Origin: an uncultured Eubacteriales bacterium
GTDB lineage: Bacteria > Bacillota > Clostridia > Oscillospirales > Acutalibacteraceae
Reading direction: 5' to 3'
DNA: 23,085 nucleotides
Assembly (NCBI GenBank): GCA_934647945.1
Contig: CAKUFK010000024.1
Span: forward strand, 1 to 23,085
Shown here: piece by piece, positions 1 to 6,858 of the stretch
Layout: each line of letters begins with the position of its first letter
Numbering within the stretch: the first letter of the stretch is position 1
Translations under genes and position numbers: made by a program
Notes under the pieces: generated by a model
Database searches by the model: none
Told to the model about the DNA's origin: nothing
Seen by the model: the letters and a program-made list of their open reading frames with translations, nothing else

Positions 1-3
1 CAT

Positions 4-90
4 GCCGGTGTGATGGAATTGGCAGACGTAGTGGACTCAAAATCCACCGGTGGCGACACCGTGCCGGTTCGAGTCCGGCCACCGGCACCA
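4..90 (+). tRNA. tRNA-Leu (anticodon CAA)
   Basis: The 7-bp acceptor stem GCCGGTG (4-10) pairs with CACCGGC (80-86), followed by discriminator A87 and an encoded CCA (88-90). The anticodon stem GTGGA/TCCAC encloses the loop CTCAAAA, giving anticodon CAA, which reads UUG. The T-arm is GCCGGTTCGAGTCCGGC. The long variable arm (GGTGGCGACACC) is the class II signature of leucine tRNA. The 3' end abuts a terminator, and AT-rich DNA with AT-rich genes follows, so this tRNA may mark an integration boundary, although I found no second copy of its 3' end in the window. Confidence 0.97.
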
Positions 91-143
91 CGTCGGAGCA
101 AAGTCCGCTTTGCTTCGACGCTTTTTTATGCAACGGGCATAAA
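91..143. terminator. Terminator of tRNA-Leu, nested with a second inverted repeat
   Basis: CGTCGgAGCAAAG (91-103) pairs with CTTTGCTtCGACG (108-120) and is followed by a T run (122-127). The T run is itself part of a second inverted repeat, CGCTTTTTTATGC / GCATAAAAAAGCG, so the structure can terminate from both sides. An 11-bp inverted repeat (CCAAAACAGGT at 179-189, ACCTGTTTTGG at 249-259) lies just downstream. The reading frames crossing this stretch have no credible start site or composition. Confidence 0.8.
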
Positions 144-283
144 AAAGCGTCATTCGCCCGCTTCCTTGCTCCTCCTTTCCAAAACAGGTCACGTTCGCTT
201 CGGCTGTTCGCTTGTAAACGCGCTCTCGACGCCTCCCGCTCACTACCAACCTGTTTTGGTTATGGGAGTTTAATCCCCGCCGG

Positions 284-389
284 TGGAATATTCCAAATAT
301 CTTTTTTCAATGAAATTCGCCTTTTGGTGAGTGAAATATTACTTCGTAACATGAAATACGCTATGCGTATGAAATATTTGCTTCGCAAG
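284..389. repeat. Array of four TGAAAT-led mini-hairpins
   Basis: TGAAAT occurs at 311, 332, 352 and 370 (steps 21, 20 and 18). Each copy is followed by a different small hairpin: TCGCC-TTTT-GGTGA, TTAC-TTC-GTAA, ATACGC-TAT-GCGTAT and TTGC-TTC-GCAA. A perfect 12-bp palindrome, TGGAATATTCCA (284-295), lies just upstream. The lead sequence is conserved while stem sequences change but keep their pairing, which suggests a structured repeat rather than random AT-rich DNA. Its function is unknown to me. Confidence 0.7.
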
Positions 390-449
390 GGTTCAAGTTC
401 TTATTGCAAACTGACGAAAATATTTCTTTTATAGTCCTTAGACAGTTTA

Positions 450-494
450 AAAAACCTGTCGAAAAAGCTGGAATTGCTTGTTTGGCAGGTTTTT
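450..494. repeat. Palindromic terminator-like element, copy 1 (degenerate)
   Basis: Left arm AAAAACCTGTCGAAAAAGC (450-468) pairs with 476-494 with three mismatches over 19 bp, around a 7-nt loop. It closely matches the perfect copy at 2663-2707, including loop length, and ends in a T run. It looks like a mobile or recurrent terminator module. Confidence 0.7.
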
Positions 495-711
495 GCTATA
501 CTGGGATAGTAAAGCGTGTTTGTCCTGAGTTCGGAATAAACACATATGCTGATATGCCCACTCTTGAAATACTTTCCAACATCAGAGAAAAAGTAACGCC
601 TTTATCAGGGCCGTGATGAACAGCGGCGAATACGATAAATTTGATCGTGGTATGGTATTTGATGTTTATCAGTTATGGCGGATCTATTTTGCATCAATTT
701 TACAAATACGG

Positions 712-743
712 AACCCTGTCAAAATTGATTTTTTGGCAGGGTT
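712..743. repeat. Shorter related hairpin
   Basis: AACCCTGTCAAAA (712-724) pairs with TTTTGGCAGGGTT (731-743) with one wobble, around a 6-nt loop. It shares the core CCTG(T/C)C...GGCAGG with the elements at 450-494 and 2663-2707. It lies about 100 bp ahead of the AraC-type gene. The T tract after it is weak. Confidence 0.6.
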
Positions 744-842
744 ATTATGGGTATAAGACTTAAATCCTACAAATTGGTTAATAAAATAACGGGTATTCAC
801 GTGCTCTAACGTATATCATGAATAGGAAAGGTGGTAAGCAAT

Positions 843-2375
843 ATGAATTCGATTGACAGATTGAACCTTGCTATTAGCTATATAGAAAATAATCTCTGCA
901 ATGAAATTGATTATAATGAAATTAGCCGTATCATTTTATCTCCCATATCTGCTTTTCAGCATTTCTTTTCGTTGACAACCGGAATGGGGCTGGCAGATTA
1001 TATACGACATAGAAAACTAACTTGCGCGGCACATGATTTGCGAAACCTCAACTGCAAAATCATTGATATTGCATTGAAGTATGGCTATGAATCCGCCGAT
1101 GCATTCAGCATCGCTTTTAAACGCCTTTATCACATAAGCCCCTCTGCCTATAAACAATCGAATGTTGTTTTAGAACCATTCCATCGTTTATATTTTGAAC
1201 TTTCAGTAAAGACGGATAGGAGAGATGTTCGTGTGATACGGCTTTTAAATGATATTGTGTACTTGCCGCAAGATTGTGAAATCGGATTTGCCTCTTGTTT
1301 TGCAGCTATGTATATGAAAGCGAAAGGTATTGTTCAACGCTCGGAAGGTGAACGTAATCCTGTATGGTGCCCCAAATACAGCCGCAGATGTATAAGCTGT
1401 GGGGACTGTCCTGGAAACGTCCTTGGAGCGCCGTCCCTTCATGGCCTATTTGCAGTTCTTTCAGGCATCGTCTTTGCAATCCCGGATTTAAAAAGCTCAA
1501 AATATCTGAAATTCAGTATAGAGGCTGGTTTTTCCCATGCGGTTGAAGAATATGACAATTACATTGACTTTATCTGCCAGTGCATTGGGTACTCCTATAC
1601 CCTATTCGACAAAACCCAAGGAAAATCCTATATATTTGATAAAATCAAGCATACGATAGACGAAGACAAGGCTGCCATCCTGCAATATACCGAACAGGAA
1701 AATTGGCTCTTAATTGTCGGTTACGATGATGAAAACCAAGTGCTGTTTGGCTATCACCAAGGAGAAGCATATAATTATGATCCCGGATATGTTAAAAATA
1801 TACGAGTTGACGATTGGTTTGACCGTATGAGACGAATCGTCTTTCTTGATGAGAAAATCAACACAAATATAAAGCGTCAGAGTATCTATCATAGATTGTA
1901 TCATATCATGAAGAATAGCTTTGACGCCAACACGTTGGAAAATAATCGTGAATATATTTTGGATGATGACAGATTTAGCAATGCAGATATAGAATCTCTA
2001 ATTCAAGAACATAATAAATTGGTTAATTTCTTTTTTGGAATGGTTATTACACGTTGTATTTTGGGTTGGTTTTTTGAAAACCCTTATAACCTGGATGGAA
2101 TGGATTGGAGCCGATATGTCGATAAAGAATTGAATGATATTTCCATAGCATGCACCAATATACATGATCTAGGACATATATCGAATGGCTCGGTACTCGG
2201 AACTCGATACGACATAGATCTTTTAGAAACGCCAAACAATAAAGACAATATTCAAAAAGTAGCCGAAAAATTAAGAAGCCGGACAGTTCGTTCGGTATTA
2301 GCAACTGTGCTGGAACTCACTTATACGTACAATGAGAATATTATGGGTGCTTTAAAGCGGATGATGGAAACATAA
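843..2375 (+). CDS. AraC-type HTH protein with large C-terminal domain (possibly peptidase C39/BtrH-like)
   Basis: The 510-residue product starts with an AraC/XylS DNA-binding domain (about residues 4-105). It shows both helix-turn-helix units: the second is IIDIALKYGYESADAFSIAF followed by the typical RLYHISPSAYK end. The other 400 residues are not a usual AraC effector domain. They contain a start like CEIGFASCFAAMYMKAKG and, further on, ENWLLIVGYDDENQVLFGYH, which recalls the papain-like BtrH/C39 fold, but I infer this only from pattern and cannot assign catalytic residues. ATG 843 is preferred because AGGAAAGGTGG (824-834) sits 8 nt ahead. An upstream in-frame GTG at 831 overlaps that site. 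The gene is much more AT-rich than the downstream genes and is bracketed by the same palindromic element, which suggests acquisition. It probably senses a small molecule; the regulated target is not evident. Confidence 0.85.
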   Translation: MNSIDRLNLAISYIENNLCNEIDYNEISRIILSPISAFQHFFSLTTGMGLADYIRHRKLTCAAHDLRNLNCKIIDIALKYGYESADAFSIAFKRLYHISPSAYKQSNVVLEPFHRLYFELSVKTDRRDVRVIRLLNDIVYLPQDCEIGFASCFAAMYMKAKGIVQRSEGERNPVWCPKYSRRCISCGDCPGNVLGAPSLHGLFAVLSGIVFAIPDLKSSKYLKFSIEAGFSHAVEEYDNYIDFICQCIGYSYTLFDKTQGKSYIFDKIKHTIDEDKAAILQYTEQENWLLIVGYDDENQVLFGYHQGEAYNYDPGYVKNIRVDDWFDRMRRIVFLDEKINTNIKRQSIYHRLYHIMKNSFDANTLENNREYILDDDRFSNADIESLIQEHNKLVNFFFGMVITRCILGWFFENPYNLDGMDWSRYVDKELNDISIACTNIHDLGHISNGSVLGTRYDIDLLETPNNKDNIQKVAEKLRSRTVRSVLATVLELTYTYNENIMGALKRMMET

Positions 2376-2449
2376 TGGCTATAACGTTATAAAAAGGATA
2401 TTGTCATTCGTTACGATGATATTCACGGAACCTATAAAAATTTGAAAGA

Positions 2450-2488
2450 AAAAAGGATACGCTGCATCTCAACCAAAGTGGGTATCTT
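2450..2488 (+). terminator. Terminator after the AraC-type gene
   Basis: AAAAGGATAC pairs imperfectly with GGTATCTTTT across a 20-nt loop and runs into a T7 tract (about 2487-2493). It lies about 80 bp after the stop codon. A small palindrome, TATAACGTTATA (2380-2391), precedes it. Confidence 0.55.
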
Positions 2489-2506
2489 TTTTTGTCAACG
2501 GAACCC

Positions 2507-2546
2507 ACGCCGTCGCAGACTTCGCATCGTTTGCGACGGCGTTTTT
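2507..2546 (+). terminator. Strong intrinsic terminator
   Basis: ACGCCGTCGCA (2507-2517) pairs perfectly with TGCGACGGCGT (2532-2542), followed by T5. It stands between the AT-rich segment and the convergent minus-strand membrane protein gene. Confidence 0.8.
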
Positions 2547-2662
2547 CTATGAAGCGAGCCCGTAGGTGCATGAAGCGCCCCGCTAATGAAGAGGGACATC
2601 AGGCTTCCGCGGCATTAGCAACTTTTTACGGGCCGTATTCTGTAAGTATCAACCTTCCCACA

Positions 2663-2707
2663 AAAAACCTGCCGAAAAAGCGGAAATGGCTTTTTCGGCA
2701 GGTTTTT
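2663..2707. terminator. 19-bp perfect-stem bidirectional terminator, copy 2 of the repeated element
   Basis: A 19-bp perfect stem (2663-2681 with 2689-2707) has a 7-nt loop and A/T flanks on both sides, so it can serve transcripts from either strand. It includes the core ACCTGCCG/CGGCAGGT. A degenerate copy lies at 450-494, on the other side of the AraC-type gene. A further GC hairpin, CCCCGC-GTT-GCGGGG (2740-2754), lacks a T tract. Confidence 0.8.
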
Positions 2708-2761
2708 GCCATATGGAAAGGAGGGATGTCCGCCATAATCCCCGCGTTGCGGGGGCCTTCC

Positions 2762-3973
2762 TCAGGAAGCGAGAGCAAGGCGGCGGATACGGCGCCAAAG
2801 GCGTATCGGCAGGGACAATTTATCCATCACATATGCTAAGGCGAGAAGGCATCCGCATACCAACATGATAACGGCAGGCCCGATTACAGCGCTGTAGAGA
2901 ACGCGGAGCCCGCCTTCCGCCAGAGCTGCCTCCGTTCCGCCGAGCAGGGAGGAGAAGAGCGGCGGAGCCAAAACGACCAGCAGGAGCAGGCCGCAGAGAA
3001 ACAGCGGGATGGCCGCAAACAGCAGCGCCCGCCCTTTCCGGCGCCGGTTGAAAAACAGCAGCAGGCAAAACGAGACAATACAGACCGCTATACCACCCCA
3101 AAACAGCCGGGTGGGAAGATGCAGCAGCCCCTGCACCTGCGTGACGGTTTTTAAGATTTTATCCGAATCCAGATTGGCACCGCTCGTCAGGGTCTGGAGT
3201 GCCTCCTGCCGCACCGCGGTACTCAGCTCGTCGTTACAGATGACGAGCAGGAGCCGGACGTTGTCTGCCAGCTTTGGGCTGAGGATCGCAGCGCATTCGG
3301 TTTCAGACAGATATGTCCGGCCGTCGGAGGTCATATACAGCAGCTGCTCCTGCTCAATCAGCCGCACAAGGCGGGTGGCGATGGCTGAGTAGTTCAGCCG
3401 GGGTTCGGTACCGGTACGCATATAGGTATGGAGGCCGGATATCAGGTCATCGAGATATTTTTGTATCCTTGTATTGAGCAGAAGGGTCTGTACCGTCCGT
3501 TTTTGCAGACGGATCCCCATGAAGTAGACGGTGTCCGGCATGGATGCGGTCAAAACCGCGGCGGTGTCTTTCGTCAAGAAACGGGAGGCTGGCGCTTTGT
3601 CCAACGCATGTCCGGCCATATAGCCTGCGCAGGTCATCATACTGCCGAGAAACAGGCAGATAGACAACAGAATAGCCACGGCCTTTTGGCGGAGATGATG
3701 GGGAGGCCGGACTTTTTCCACGTGAGGCTTGTCCGCAGAGGGTTCCGGAAAATAAGGGGCGGTTTCTTTTCCATCCTCGAGCGAAAGCACTGGGGGGATC
3801 TCCTCGGGCCCGGCCTCCTCTGCCGGAGCGGAGGGCGAGGCAGGCGCTGGCGCCTCGACGGTGGGGACGGGATTAGAGGTGGGCGTCGCCGGTTTTTCCT
3901 CCGGATAAAGGGGGCAGTGCCGGCAGGTTTCATCCTCCGGGGAAAACCCATGCGGACAGGTGTCGCAGTTCAT
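2762..3973 (-). CDS. Membrane protein with N-terminal CxxC pair, function unknown
   Basis: The 403-residue protein is not assigned to any family. It begins with a compact cysteine module, C3-x2-C6 and C17-x2-C20, followed by a Pro/Ala/Glu-rich linker (about residues 25-90), so a small zinc ribbon tethered to a membrane protein is plausible. One transmembrane helix lies at about 97-120. A hydrophilic segment of roughly 170 residues follows, probably extracytoplasmic. Three hydrophobic helices occupy the last third (LFWGGIAVCIVSFCLLLFF and two more), and the tail is basic. ATG 3973 has GAGAGGGG 7 nt ahead. A possible promoter is TGTAAT (4035-4040) with TATACT (4012-4017), spacing 17, on the minus strand. 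The gene stands alone, convergent with the AraC-type gene. It has normal core GC content. Confidence 0.8.
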   Translation of the reverse strand: MNCDTCPHGFSPEDETCRHCPLYPEEKPATPTSNPVPTVEAPAPASPSAPAEEAGPEEIPPVLSLEDGKETAPYFPEPSADKPHVEKVRPPHHLRQKAVAILLSICLFLGSMMTCAGYMAGHALDKAPASRFLTKDTAAVLTASMPDTVYFMGIRLQKRTVQTLLLNTRIQKYLDDLISGLHTYMRTGTEPRLNYSAIATRLVRLIEQEQLLYMTSDGRTYLSETECAAILSPKLADNVRLLLVICNDELSTAVRQEALQTLTSGANLDSDKILKTVTQVQGLLHLPTRLFWGGIAVCIVSFCLLLFFNRRRKGRALLFAAIPLFLCGLLLLVVLAPPLFSSLLGGTEAALAEGGLRVLYSAVIGPAVIMLVCGCLLALAYVMDKLSLPIRLWRRIRRLALAS

Positions 3974-4508
3974 ACAAAGACCCCTCTCAACTAAGGAAAA
4001 CCCCGAGCCGCAGTATAGGGGTTCTCCGATGGTAATTACAGACGCCGGAACGCCCGTCTGTTTATCAGTATATCACAGAAGGGAGCCCTGCCGCAACTGC
4101 CAAAACGCCTGTTTTCATGTCCGGATGGGGACTTTCCCTTTAAGGAGTTTGCCGCTAAAATACCATTCGTCAAGCCGCACAAAAGGAGGCTCATCTCGCC
4201 TTCTGCCGACGAAGCAAACCAGGCTATCCAATATTTCTGCATACAAACGTCCGTCAGTAAATAAGGGCCTGTTCTTTTCAAAGAACAGGCCCTTATTTGT
4301 GAAAAAACGGATGAGGATCGGTTAACGGGACAACGCCAGGCAGGAAACACAGGCGGGTCTATACCGGCTCGTTTCCGAAGGTATCGGCCGCACTGTCCCT
4401 GCGGCTTATCCGCCCCTTCCGGATGTTCCTGAATTTTCCCTGAAGCTGCTCCGCCTCAGCATGTGCGAAACGGGACGGATTTGTCCGATGAATGGCGCCT
4501 CATATCCC
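3974..4508. other. Gene-free stretch between ilvA and the membrane protein gene
   Basis: I see no credible gene here. It holds the likely promoter of the minus-strand membrane protein (about 4012-4040) and a strong bidirectional hairpin (4259-4298). Short open frames crossing it lack ribosome sites and protein-like composition. Confidence 0.6.
4259..4298. terminator. Perfect 19-bp bidirectional hairpin, likely ilvA terminator
   Basis: Arms 4259-4277 and 4280-4298 are exact inverted repeats (core AAGGGCCTGTTC / GAACAGGCCCTT) with a 2-nt loop and T-rich ends on both strands. It lies about 210 bp beyond the ilvA stop on the minus strand and is the only terminator seen there. Confidence 0.75.
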
Positions 4509-5711
4509 TCAGGCCCTGGCCGCCAGCTTGTAGCCGGCGGCGGTCAGGGCCCTTTTGATCTCCTCGACGTGGGCGTGGTCCCTCGTCTCGAGCACCAGGC
4601 GGAGGAAGCAGGCGTTGATATCCATGTCCAAATCGGCCCGGTCGTGATAGACAGCGACCACGTTGCCGCCGAGGTCGGCGACGATTTTGGATACGCCGCT
4701 GAGCTGGCCCGGCTTATCCGACAGCTCGATGATGATATCAGCCGACCGCCCCGACTTGAGCAAGCCGCGGCTGATAACCCGGGAGAGGATTGTCACGTCG
4801 ATGTTGCCGCCCGAGAGCAGGCAGACCACGTTTTTGCCCTCGACCGGGATCTTGTCGAAGAGGACGGCGGCAACCGACACCGCCCCGGCCCCTTCGGTGA
4901 TCAGCTTCTGCTGCTCGATCAGAGTGAGGATGGCGGTGGAGATCTCGTCGTCGGTAACGGTGACGATTTCATCCACATACCGGCTGCACAGCTCGAAGGT
5001 CAGGTCGCCCGGGGTTTTCACCGCGATACCGTCTGCGATGGTGGCGACGCCGTCAAGCGTCTCCTTCCGGCCGTCCCGCACGGCGTTGAACATAGAGGCC
5101 GCGCCCGCCGCCTGCACGCCGTAGACCTTGCAGTGGGGGTTGAGGGACTTGATCGCGAATGCCACCCCCGAGATCAGTCCGCCGCCGCCGACCGGCACCA
5201 CCACGGCGTCGATCTCGGGAAGCTGTTCGAGCAGCTCGAGGCCGATCGTCCCCTGTCCGGCGATGACGTTTTCATCGTCGAAGGGGTGGATGAAGGTATA
5301 GTGTTTCTCATCCCGCAGCTCAAGCGCCCGCTGGTACGCGTCGTCGTACACCCCCCGGACCAGCTCGACCCGGGCTCCGTATTTTTTCGTCGCCTCCACC
5401 TTGGAGATCGGGGCGCCGTCGGGCAGGCAGATGACGGATTTGATGCCGTTTTTGGTCGCCGCGAGCGCCACACCCTGGGCATGGTTGCCCGCCGAGCAGG
5501 CGATGACGCCGTGAGCCTTTTCCTCGTCGGAGAGCTGGGAAATCTTATAATACGCCCCCCGCACCTTAAAGGAGCCGGTCACCTGGAGGTTTTCGGTTTT
5601 CAGATACACCGTGCAGTCGTGGCGGATGTTGGGCGCGTGGATGAGATCGGTAGAACGGATGACGTTCTTGAGGACGAACGACGCATGGTACACTTTGTCG
5701 AGCGTGAGCAT
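4509..5711 (-). CDS. ilvA: Threonine ammonia-lyase (threonine deaminase), single ACT domain
   Basis: This PLP enzyme converts L-threonine to 2-oxobutanoate and ammonia, the committed step to isoleucine. The 400-residue product has the PLP lysine in TGSFKVRGA (K49), the SAGNHAQG phosphate/substrate loop and the glycine loop VGGGGL. A C-terminal ACT domain starts near DIIIELSDKPGQLSGV. One ACT domain and about 400 residues match the medium-length form. ATG 5711 follows a GGGGGAT ribosome site; the frame stays open further upstream, but that part is the T-box leader, not protein. The leader carries an apparent Ile specifier, so the gene is most likely biosynthetic rather than a catabolic deaminase, and is induced when charged tRNA-Ile runs short. 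No other ilv genes are adjacent. Confidence 0.95.
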   Translation of the reverse strand: MLTLDKVYHASFVLKNVIRSTDLIHAPNIRHDCTVYLKTENLQVTGSFKVRGAYYKISQLSDEEKAHGVIACSAGNHAQGVALAATKNGIKSVICLPDGAPISKVEATKKYGARVELVRGVYDDAYQRALELRDEKHYTFIHPFDDENVIAGQGTIGLELLEQLPEIDAVVVPVGGGGLISGVAFAIKSLNPHCKVYGVQAAGAASMFNAVRDGRKETLDGVATIADGIAVKTPGDLTFELCSRYVDEIVTVTDDEISTAILTLIEQQKLITEGAGAVSVAAVLFDKIPVEGKNVVCLLSGGNIDVTILSRVISRGLLKSGRSADIIIELSDKPGQLSGVSKIVADLGGNVVAVYHDRADLDMDINACFLRLVLETRDHAHVEEIKRALTAAGYKLAARA

Positions 5712-5729
5712 GGAGATCCCCCGTTTCGG

Positions 5730-6005
5730 TAAAAAATAAAGCCTCCGCCCCTGTATAGAGACGAAAGCCGGCTTTCGTGGTACCACCCTACTTTGGCCGC
5801 CGAGGCGGCCCTCCTCCCCGTCTCCCGCCAAAACGGGGGAAACGCGGTCTCCGGTAACGGGGAGAAGCCGTGCCCGCCTACTTCACCGTTCAGCGGTCTG
5901 CTCAGGGGCGATACCCGTCCGGGATTCCTGCCGCCTCGCACCACCCGGCGGCTCTCTGAAAGGAAGGACCCGTTGGACTTCCCCGTCATCGCGTTTCTGT
6001 ATATA
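5730..6005 (-). promoter_or_regulatory. T-box leader of ilvA, apparent Ile (AUC) specifier
   Basis: On the minus strand the invariant T-box AGGGTGGTACCACG is at 5789-5776. It is followed by the matching CGTCTCT arm and a terminator region ending in TTTATTTTTT (about 5740-5731). Stem I has the AGAGAG motif (5957-5952) and a GGTGGTGCGAGG distal loop. The specifier loop can be drawn between GTCC/GGAC (5978-5975 with 5920-5917) and GGGG/CCCC (5984-5981 with 5908-5905), exposing GGGTATCG. Within it, AUC (5912-5910) followed by G fits an isoleucine specifier. Low charged tRNA-Ile would favour the antiterminator and ilvA expression. The class is certain; the specifier is my fold by eye. Confidence 0.93.
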
Positions 6006-6011
6006 TAAAAA

Positions 6012-6040
6012 AGCATACCCCCTTTTTGGGCGTTTGTCAA
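6012..6040 (-). promoter_or_regulatory. Promoter of the ilvA T-box transcript
   Basis: On the minus strand, TTGACA (6040-6035) and TATGCT (6017-6012) are separated by 17 nt. This sets transcription to start near 6005, just before Stem I. Confidence 0.8.
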
Positions 6041-6080
6041 GAGGCGGGTTTGGATTTTCCCTGTACCGGCCCCGCGCGAC

Positions 6081-6281
6081 TTATTCCGGCGGGAGATAGG
6101 TGTTCCGATACGCTTCGGTCCGGGGGAGCCATTTGGGGCAGGCCGCCATGCCGGGGCGGCAGTAGCGGATGCGGGGCGGGTGGACGCAGTGCCCGTAATC
6201 GACCGGCAGGTACCGTCCGCACCAGATGTAGTGCCGCCGGTAATAGCCGCCATCCAGGCAGGTATGCCGGATAGTTTCCAT
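6081..6281 (-). CDS. Small Cys-rich protein, function unknown
   Basis: This 66-residue protein has five cysteines (8, 21, 32, 41, 48) and many aromatic, Arg, His and Pro residues, with motifs such as YIWCGRY, YGHCVHPPRIRYC and ACPKWLP. It has no signal peptide or membrane helix. The spacing suggests metal binding or disulfide stabilisation, but no family is assigned. ATG 6281 has GAGGTG 6 nt ahead; ATG 6287 would abut that site. The gene diverges from a small XRE regulator across a long palindrome (6299-6325) only 17 nt from its start, so direct control by that regulator is likely. It ends about 40 bp before the ilvA promoter, and I see no terminator for it. Confidence 0.65.
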   Translation of the reverse strand: METIRHTCLDGGYYRRHYIWCGRYLPVDYGHCVHPPRIRYCRPGMAACPKWLPRTEAYRNTYLPPE

Positions 6282-6298
6282 TTTCATCACCTCAAACA

Positions 6299-6325
6299 CG
6301 CTTTGACACAATTTGTGTCAAAGCG
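6299..6325. promoter_or_regulatory. 13-bp-arm palindromic operator between Cys-rich gene and XRE gene
   Basis: CGCTTTGACACAA (6299-6311), one central base, then TTGTGTCAAAGCG (6313-6325): the arms are perfect inverted repeats. It lies between two divergent genes, one of them an XRE-type DNA-binding protein, and contains TTGACA on both strands. A TATACT box (6349-6354) reads towards the XRE gene, though its -35 is poor. An autoregulatory operator is the simplest reading. Confidence 0.75.
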
Positions 6326-6371
6326 TCAACCCTTTCATCTTTATCGGTTATACTGGAGACAGTGATGGAAG

Positions 6372-6599
6372 ATGCGGTATCATAGAATCAAGCAACTGCG
6401 TATCGATTCGGACATAAAACAGCAGGATCTGGCCGATTTCCTAAAGCTAAACCGCAGCACATACAGCAATTATGAAAACAATTTGCGGGATGTCCCGGTC
6501 GAGGTTTTGGCGGGGATCGCCGAGTTCTATCATACCAGCGTGGATTACCTGATCGGCCGGACGGATGAAAAGAAGCCCTATCCCTCCGCCCATGACTGA
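6372..6599 (+). CDS. Small XRE-family transcriptional regulator
   Basis: The 75-residue protein is almost all a Cro/C1-type helix-turn-helix: RIKQLRIDSDIKQQDLADFL, LNRSTYSNYENNLR (recognition helix region), then VEVLAGIAEFYHTSVDYLIGRTD, the common end of this family. There is no effector domain. ATG 6372 is preceded directly by GGAAG, with GGAG further up (6355-6358), so initiation is unremarkable but not strong. The gene is flanked upstream by a large palindrome shared with the divergent Cys-rich gene, probably its operator. It ends before a strong terminator, so it is a single-gene unit and is not co-transcribed with the ABC exporter. Confidence 0.9.
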   Translation: MRYHRIKQLRIDSDIKQQDLADFLKLNRSTYSNYENNLRDVPVEVLAGIAEFYHTSVDYLIGRTDEKKPYPSAHD

Positions 6600-6653
6600 C
6601 CGTTTGCGGCGATTCTGCCGGCGGAACCGGCATCCCCGTCAAAAAGCAGAAAA

Positions 6654-6690
6654 CGGCCCCGGCACGCCTTCGGGTGTGCCGGGGCCGCTT
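6654..6690 (+). terminator. Terminator of the XRE gene
   Basis: CGGCCCCGGCAC (6654-6665) pairs with GTGCCGGGGCCG (6676-6687). The stem can extend to a TTCG tetraloop. The following T tract is short (CTTTC) and an A-rich stretch precedes it. Confidence 0.8.
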
Positions 6691-6769
6691 TCGTCATTAT
6701 GACGGAAAGTGCCCCCCAATCGTTTTTGTATTTCGGCTGAATGGGGCTATCTTTTTTGGAAGAGATCGG

Positions 6770-6775
6770 TATAAT
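6770..6775 (+). promoter_or_regulatory. Probable -10 box of the ABC exporter operon
   Basis: TATAAT at 6770-6775 in GGTATAATG. No good -35 element is at the expected distance (CTATCT at 6747-6752). It is the only convincing -10 between the preceding terminator and the exporter start at 6859. Confidence 0.5.
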
Positions 6776-6858
6776 GAGGGGTATTCCACACAAGGACGGG
6801 TCCGCGGCGCATGGCACGTCCCTGCGCGGCGGGGCTTGGGGAAAAGAGGGGGAGACGT

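Larger units (their letters stand above)
404..756 (+). pseudogene. Possible gene remnant, two overlapping frames
   Basis: Two short open frames meet at a TGATG overlap: 404-616 (ending ...LSNIREKVTPLSGP) and one read through ATG 616 to the stop at 756 (MNSGEYDKFDRGMVFDVYQL...). Joining them by a one-base shift near 590-600 would give a continuous protein-like stretch, so this may be the decayed end of a gene. No family is recognised. Two palindromic terminator-like elements (450-494 and 712-743) sit inside the frames, which argues against an intact gene. Confidence that this is a real gene remnant is low. Confidence 0.25.

Noticed and set aside
37..249. Minus-strand frame ending ...CRWPDSNRHGVATGGF
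   Set aside because: This is the well-known false translation of a tRNA gene and its terminator.
284..389. CRISPR array
   Set aside because: The units are only about 20 bp long, the repeated part is 6 bp and there are no true spacers or cas genes.
4..2760. Integrative element with attL/attR at tRNA-Leu
   Set aside because: No integrase gene and no second copy of the tRNA 3' end are visible; only the AT-rich composition suggests insertion.
4461..5732. Long plus-strand open frame opposite ilvA
   Set aside because: It mirrors the codon structure of ilvA, which has clear PLP and ACT motifs. The plus frame has no domain or ribosome site.
5712..5831. N-terminal extension of ilvA
   Set aside because: The extra codons fall in the T-box and terminator of the leader; ATG 5711 has its own ribosome site.
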